5,262 nt of DNA from Geobacter sp. GTDB taxonomy: Bacteria; Desulfobacterota; Desulfuromonadia; Geobacterales; Pseudopelobacteraceae. Both the position numbers and the translations under genes were made by a program. Below, piece after piece: positions 4,304-5,262 of the stretch (the stretch's first letter is position 1; every line of letters starts with the position of its first letter). Below the pieces are notes generated by a model, which saw only the letters and a list, made by a program, of their open reading frames with translations, was not told the origin of the DNA and did not search any database. The DNA lies in NCBI GenBank assembly GCA_027346925.1, contig DAIERH010000175.1, forward strand, positions 1 to 5,262. Direction: 5' to 3'.

Positions 4304-5262
4304 ATGCCAAGATTTGTTATACCTGCAATGAGCGCACTTGCGCTCGTTTTTACGGCCTTGCTGACCACGTCCTGTTCGGAGTCCGGCAAGGAGTCTGCCA
4401 AGGTATCCGCGCCGGTCACGGTGGCGGTGGCCAAGGCGGGCAAGGAGGATCTGTCGCGTGACCTGGATCTGACAGCCGAATTGCGGCCGTATCAGGAGAT
4501 CCAGGTCATGGCCAAGGTATCCGGTTATGTCAAGGCCATTTACGTGGACATCGGTGACAAGGTAAAGAAAGGGCAACTGCTGGCCGTGCTGGAAATTCCG
4601 GAGATGGTGGACGATTTGGCGCATGCCGCATCCACGCTGAAGAGGAGCGAAGCCGAGGCGATCCGCGCCCGTGACGAGTTGAAGCGAGCAGAATCGCTCC
4701 ACGAAATAGCATTTCTTTCGTACAAGCGTTTGTCGGAAGTGGCGGCGCAGCGTCCCGGTCTGGTTGCCCAGCAGGAGATCGACGACGCCAGGAGCAAGGA
4801 CCTTGCCACCCAGGCCCAGGTTTCGGCGGCGCGGTCGGGCCTGGATGCGGCCAACGAGCAGGTCAGTGTGAGTCGTGCCTCGCTTGCCCGGATCAGGACA
4901 ATGCTCGATTACACGCGGGTCACCGCCCCGTTTGACGGTGTGGTGACCAAACGCTTTGCGGATGTGGGTTCCATGATCCAGGCGGGCACGGCGTCCCAGA
5001 CGCAGTCTATGCCGCTGGTTCGTCTTTCCGAGAACACACTGTTGCGCATCATTGTTCCGGTTCCAGAATCGGCGGTCCCCACGGTCCACGTGGGCCAGGG
5101 GGTGGAGGTGCGGGTTCCGACCCTCAACCGTTCGTTCAGCGGCAGCGTAACCCGTTTTGCCACCAAGCTTTCCCTCAGCACGCGCACCATGGACACGGAG
5201 ATCGATGTGCCGAACGCTAACCTGGTCATGGTTCCGGGCATGTACGCGGAGGTACGGCTCAA
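4304..5262 (+). CDS. RND-type efflux periplasmic adaptor (membrane fusion protein), 3' end outside the window
   Basis: Periplasmic adaptor linking an inner-membrane RND transporter to an outer-membrane TolC-like channel. 319 residues are present. The signal peptide MPRFVIPAMSALALVFTALLTTSC points to a lipoprotein with lipidated Cys24. The first lipoyl half, VSGYVKAIYVDIGDKVKKGQ (72-91), is followed by LLAVLEIPE. Residues 103-200 form the Ala/Glu/Arg-rich alpha-hairpin coiled coil. The second lipoyl half is YTRVTAPFDGVVTKRFADVG (203-222). The beta-barrel domain runs from about 240 (LLRIIVPVPESAV, GQGVEVRVP, FSGSVTRFATKLS, TRTMDTEIDVPN) to MVPGMYAEVRL, where the window ends. Only the tail of this domain and the membrane-proximal domain are missing. 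AGGAG (4289-4293) lies 10 nt before the chosen ATG. An in-frame ATG at 4247 with GGAG 9 nt upstream would add 19 residues, making a long, very basic n-region, so it is less likely. Whether the pump handles drugs, solvents or metals cannot be read here. The next gene to the right should be the RND transporter. Confidence 0.88.
   Translation, partial: MPRFVIPAMSALALVFTALLTTSCSESGKESAKVSAPVTVAVAKAGKEDLSRDLDLTAELRPYQEIQVMAKVSGYVKAIYVDIGDKVKKGQLLAVLEIPEMVDDLAHAASTLKRSEAEAIRARDELKRAESLHEIAFLSYKRLSEVAAQRPGLVAQQEIDDARSKDLATQAQVSAARSGLDAANEQVSVSRASLARIRTMLDYTRVTAPFDGVVTKRFADVGSMIQAGTASQTQSMPLVRLSENTLLRIIVPVPESAVPTVHVGQGVEVRVPTLNRSFSGSVTRFATKLSLSTRTMDTEIDVPNANLVMVPGMYAEVRL

Noticed and set aside
4250..5089. 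Minus-strand 279-codon frame over the efflux adaptor
   Set aside because: Antisense to a clearly recognisable membrane fusion protein; its His/Arg-rich translation is typical of a shadow frame.

Overview
The window looks like chromosomal DNA from a Gram-negative (diderm) bacterium. It encodes a beta-barrel porin, a starvation-type outer-membrane lipoprotein, the end of a c-type cytochrome, and a periplasmic adaptor of a tripartite efflux pump. GC content is moderate to high in the genes and clearly lower in the intergenic DNA. Shine-Dalgarno sites are of the GGAGG type. A proteobacterium or a Geobacter-like member of Desulfobacterota would fit, but nothing here fixes the taxon. There are no rRNA, tRNA, transposase, integrase or CRISPR sequences, and no sign of a mobile element.

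Layout, left to right. (1) 1-252 (+): the last 83 residues of a class I cytochrome c. The first codon of the window is probably the His of its CxxCH haem motif. (2) 291-384: three hairpins between convergent genes. Two of them are followed by T6 tracts when read on the minus strand, so they form tandem terminators for the porin. (3) 432-1811 (-): a 459-residue outer-membrane porin with a signal peptide. (4) 1812-2286: a 475-bp AT-rich divergent control region. It contains paired GTAATC/CGTAA repeats at 11-12 bp spacing, a possible 23-codon mini-ORF with a CHYCH motif, and a good sigma70-type promoter for the next gene. (5) 2287-2760 (+): an Slp-family lipoprotein. (6) 2830-3567 (+): a RraA/HMG-aldolase-like protein, 69 bp after slp and perhaps co-transcribed with it. 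(7) 3684-4019 (+): an unrecognised 111-residue protein with one N-terminal membrane segment, possibly translated from a leaderless mRNA. (8) 4020-4303: a control region with a 14-bp T-rich tandem repeat and an extended -10 element. (9) 4304-5262 (+, runs off the window): an RND-type efflux periplasmic adaptor (membrane fusion protein).

Taken together this is a cell-envelope neighbourhood: uptake through a porin, an envelope-stress or stationary-phase lipoprotein, and an efflux pump that would continue with an inner-membrane RND transporter to the right. The genes lie in several transcription units and I see no evidence that they form one dedicated system. I found no convincing novel system. 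The points most worth checking are the repeat architecture between porin and slp, the small unknown membrane protein with its apparent lack of a leader, and the CxxCH mini-ORF.
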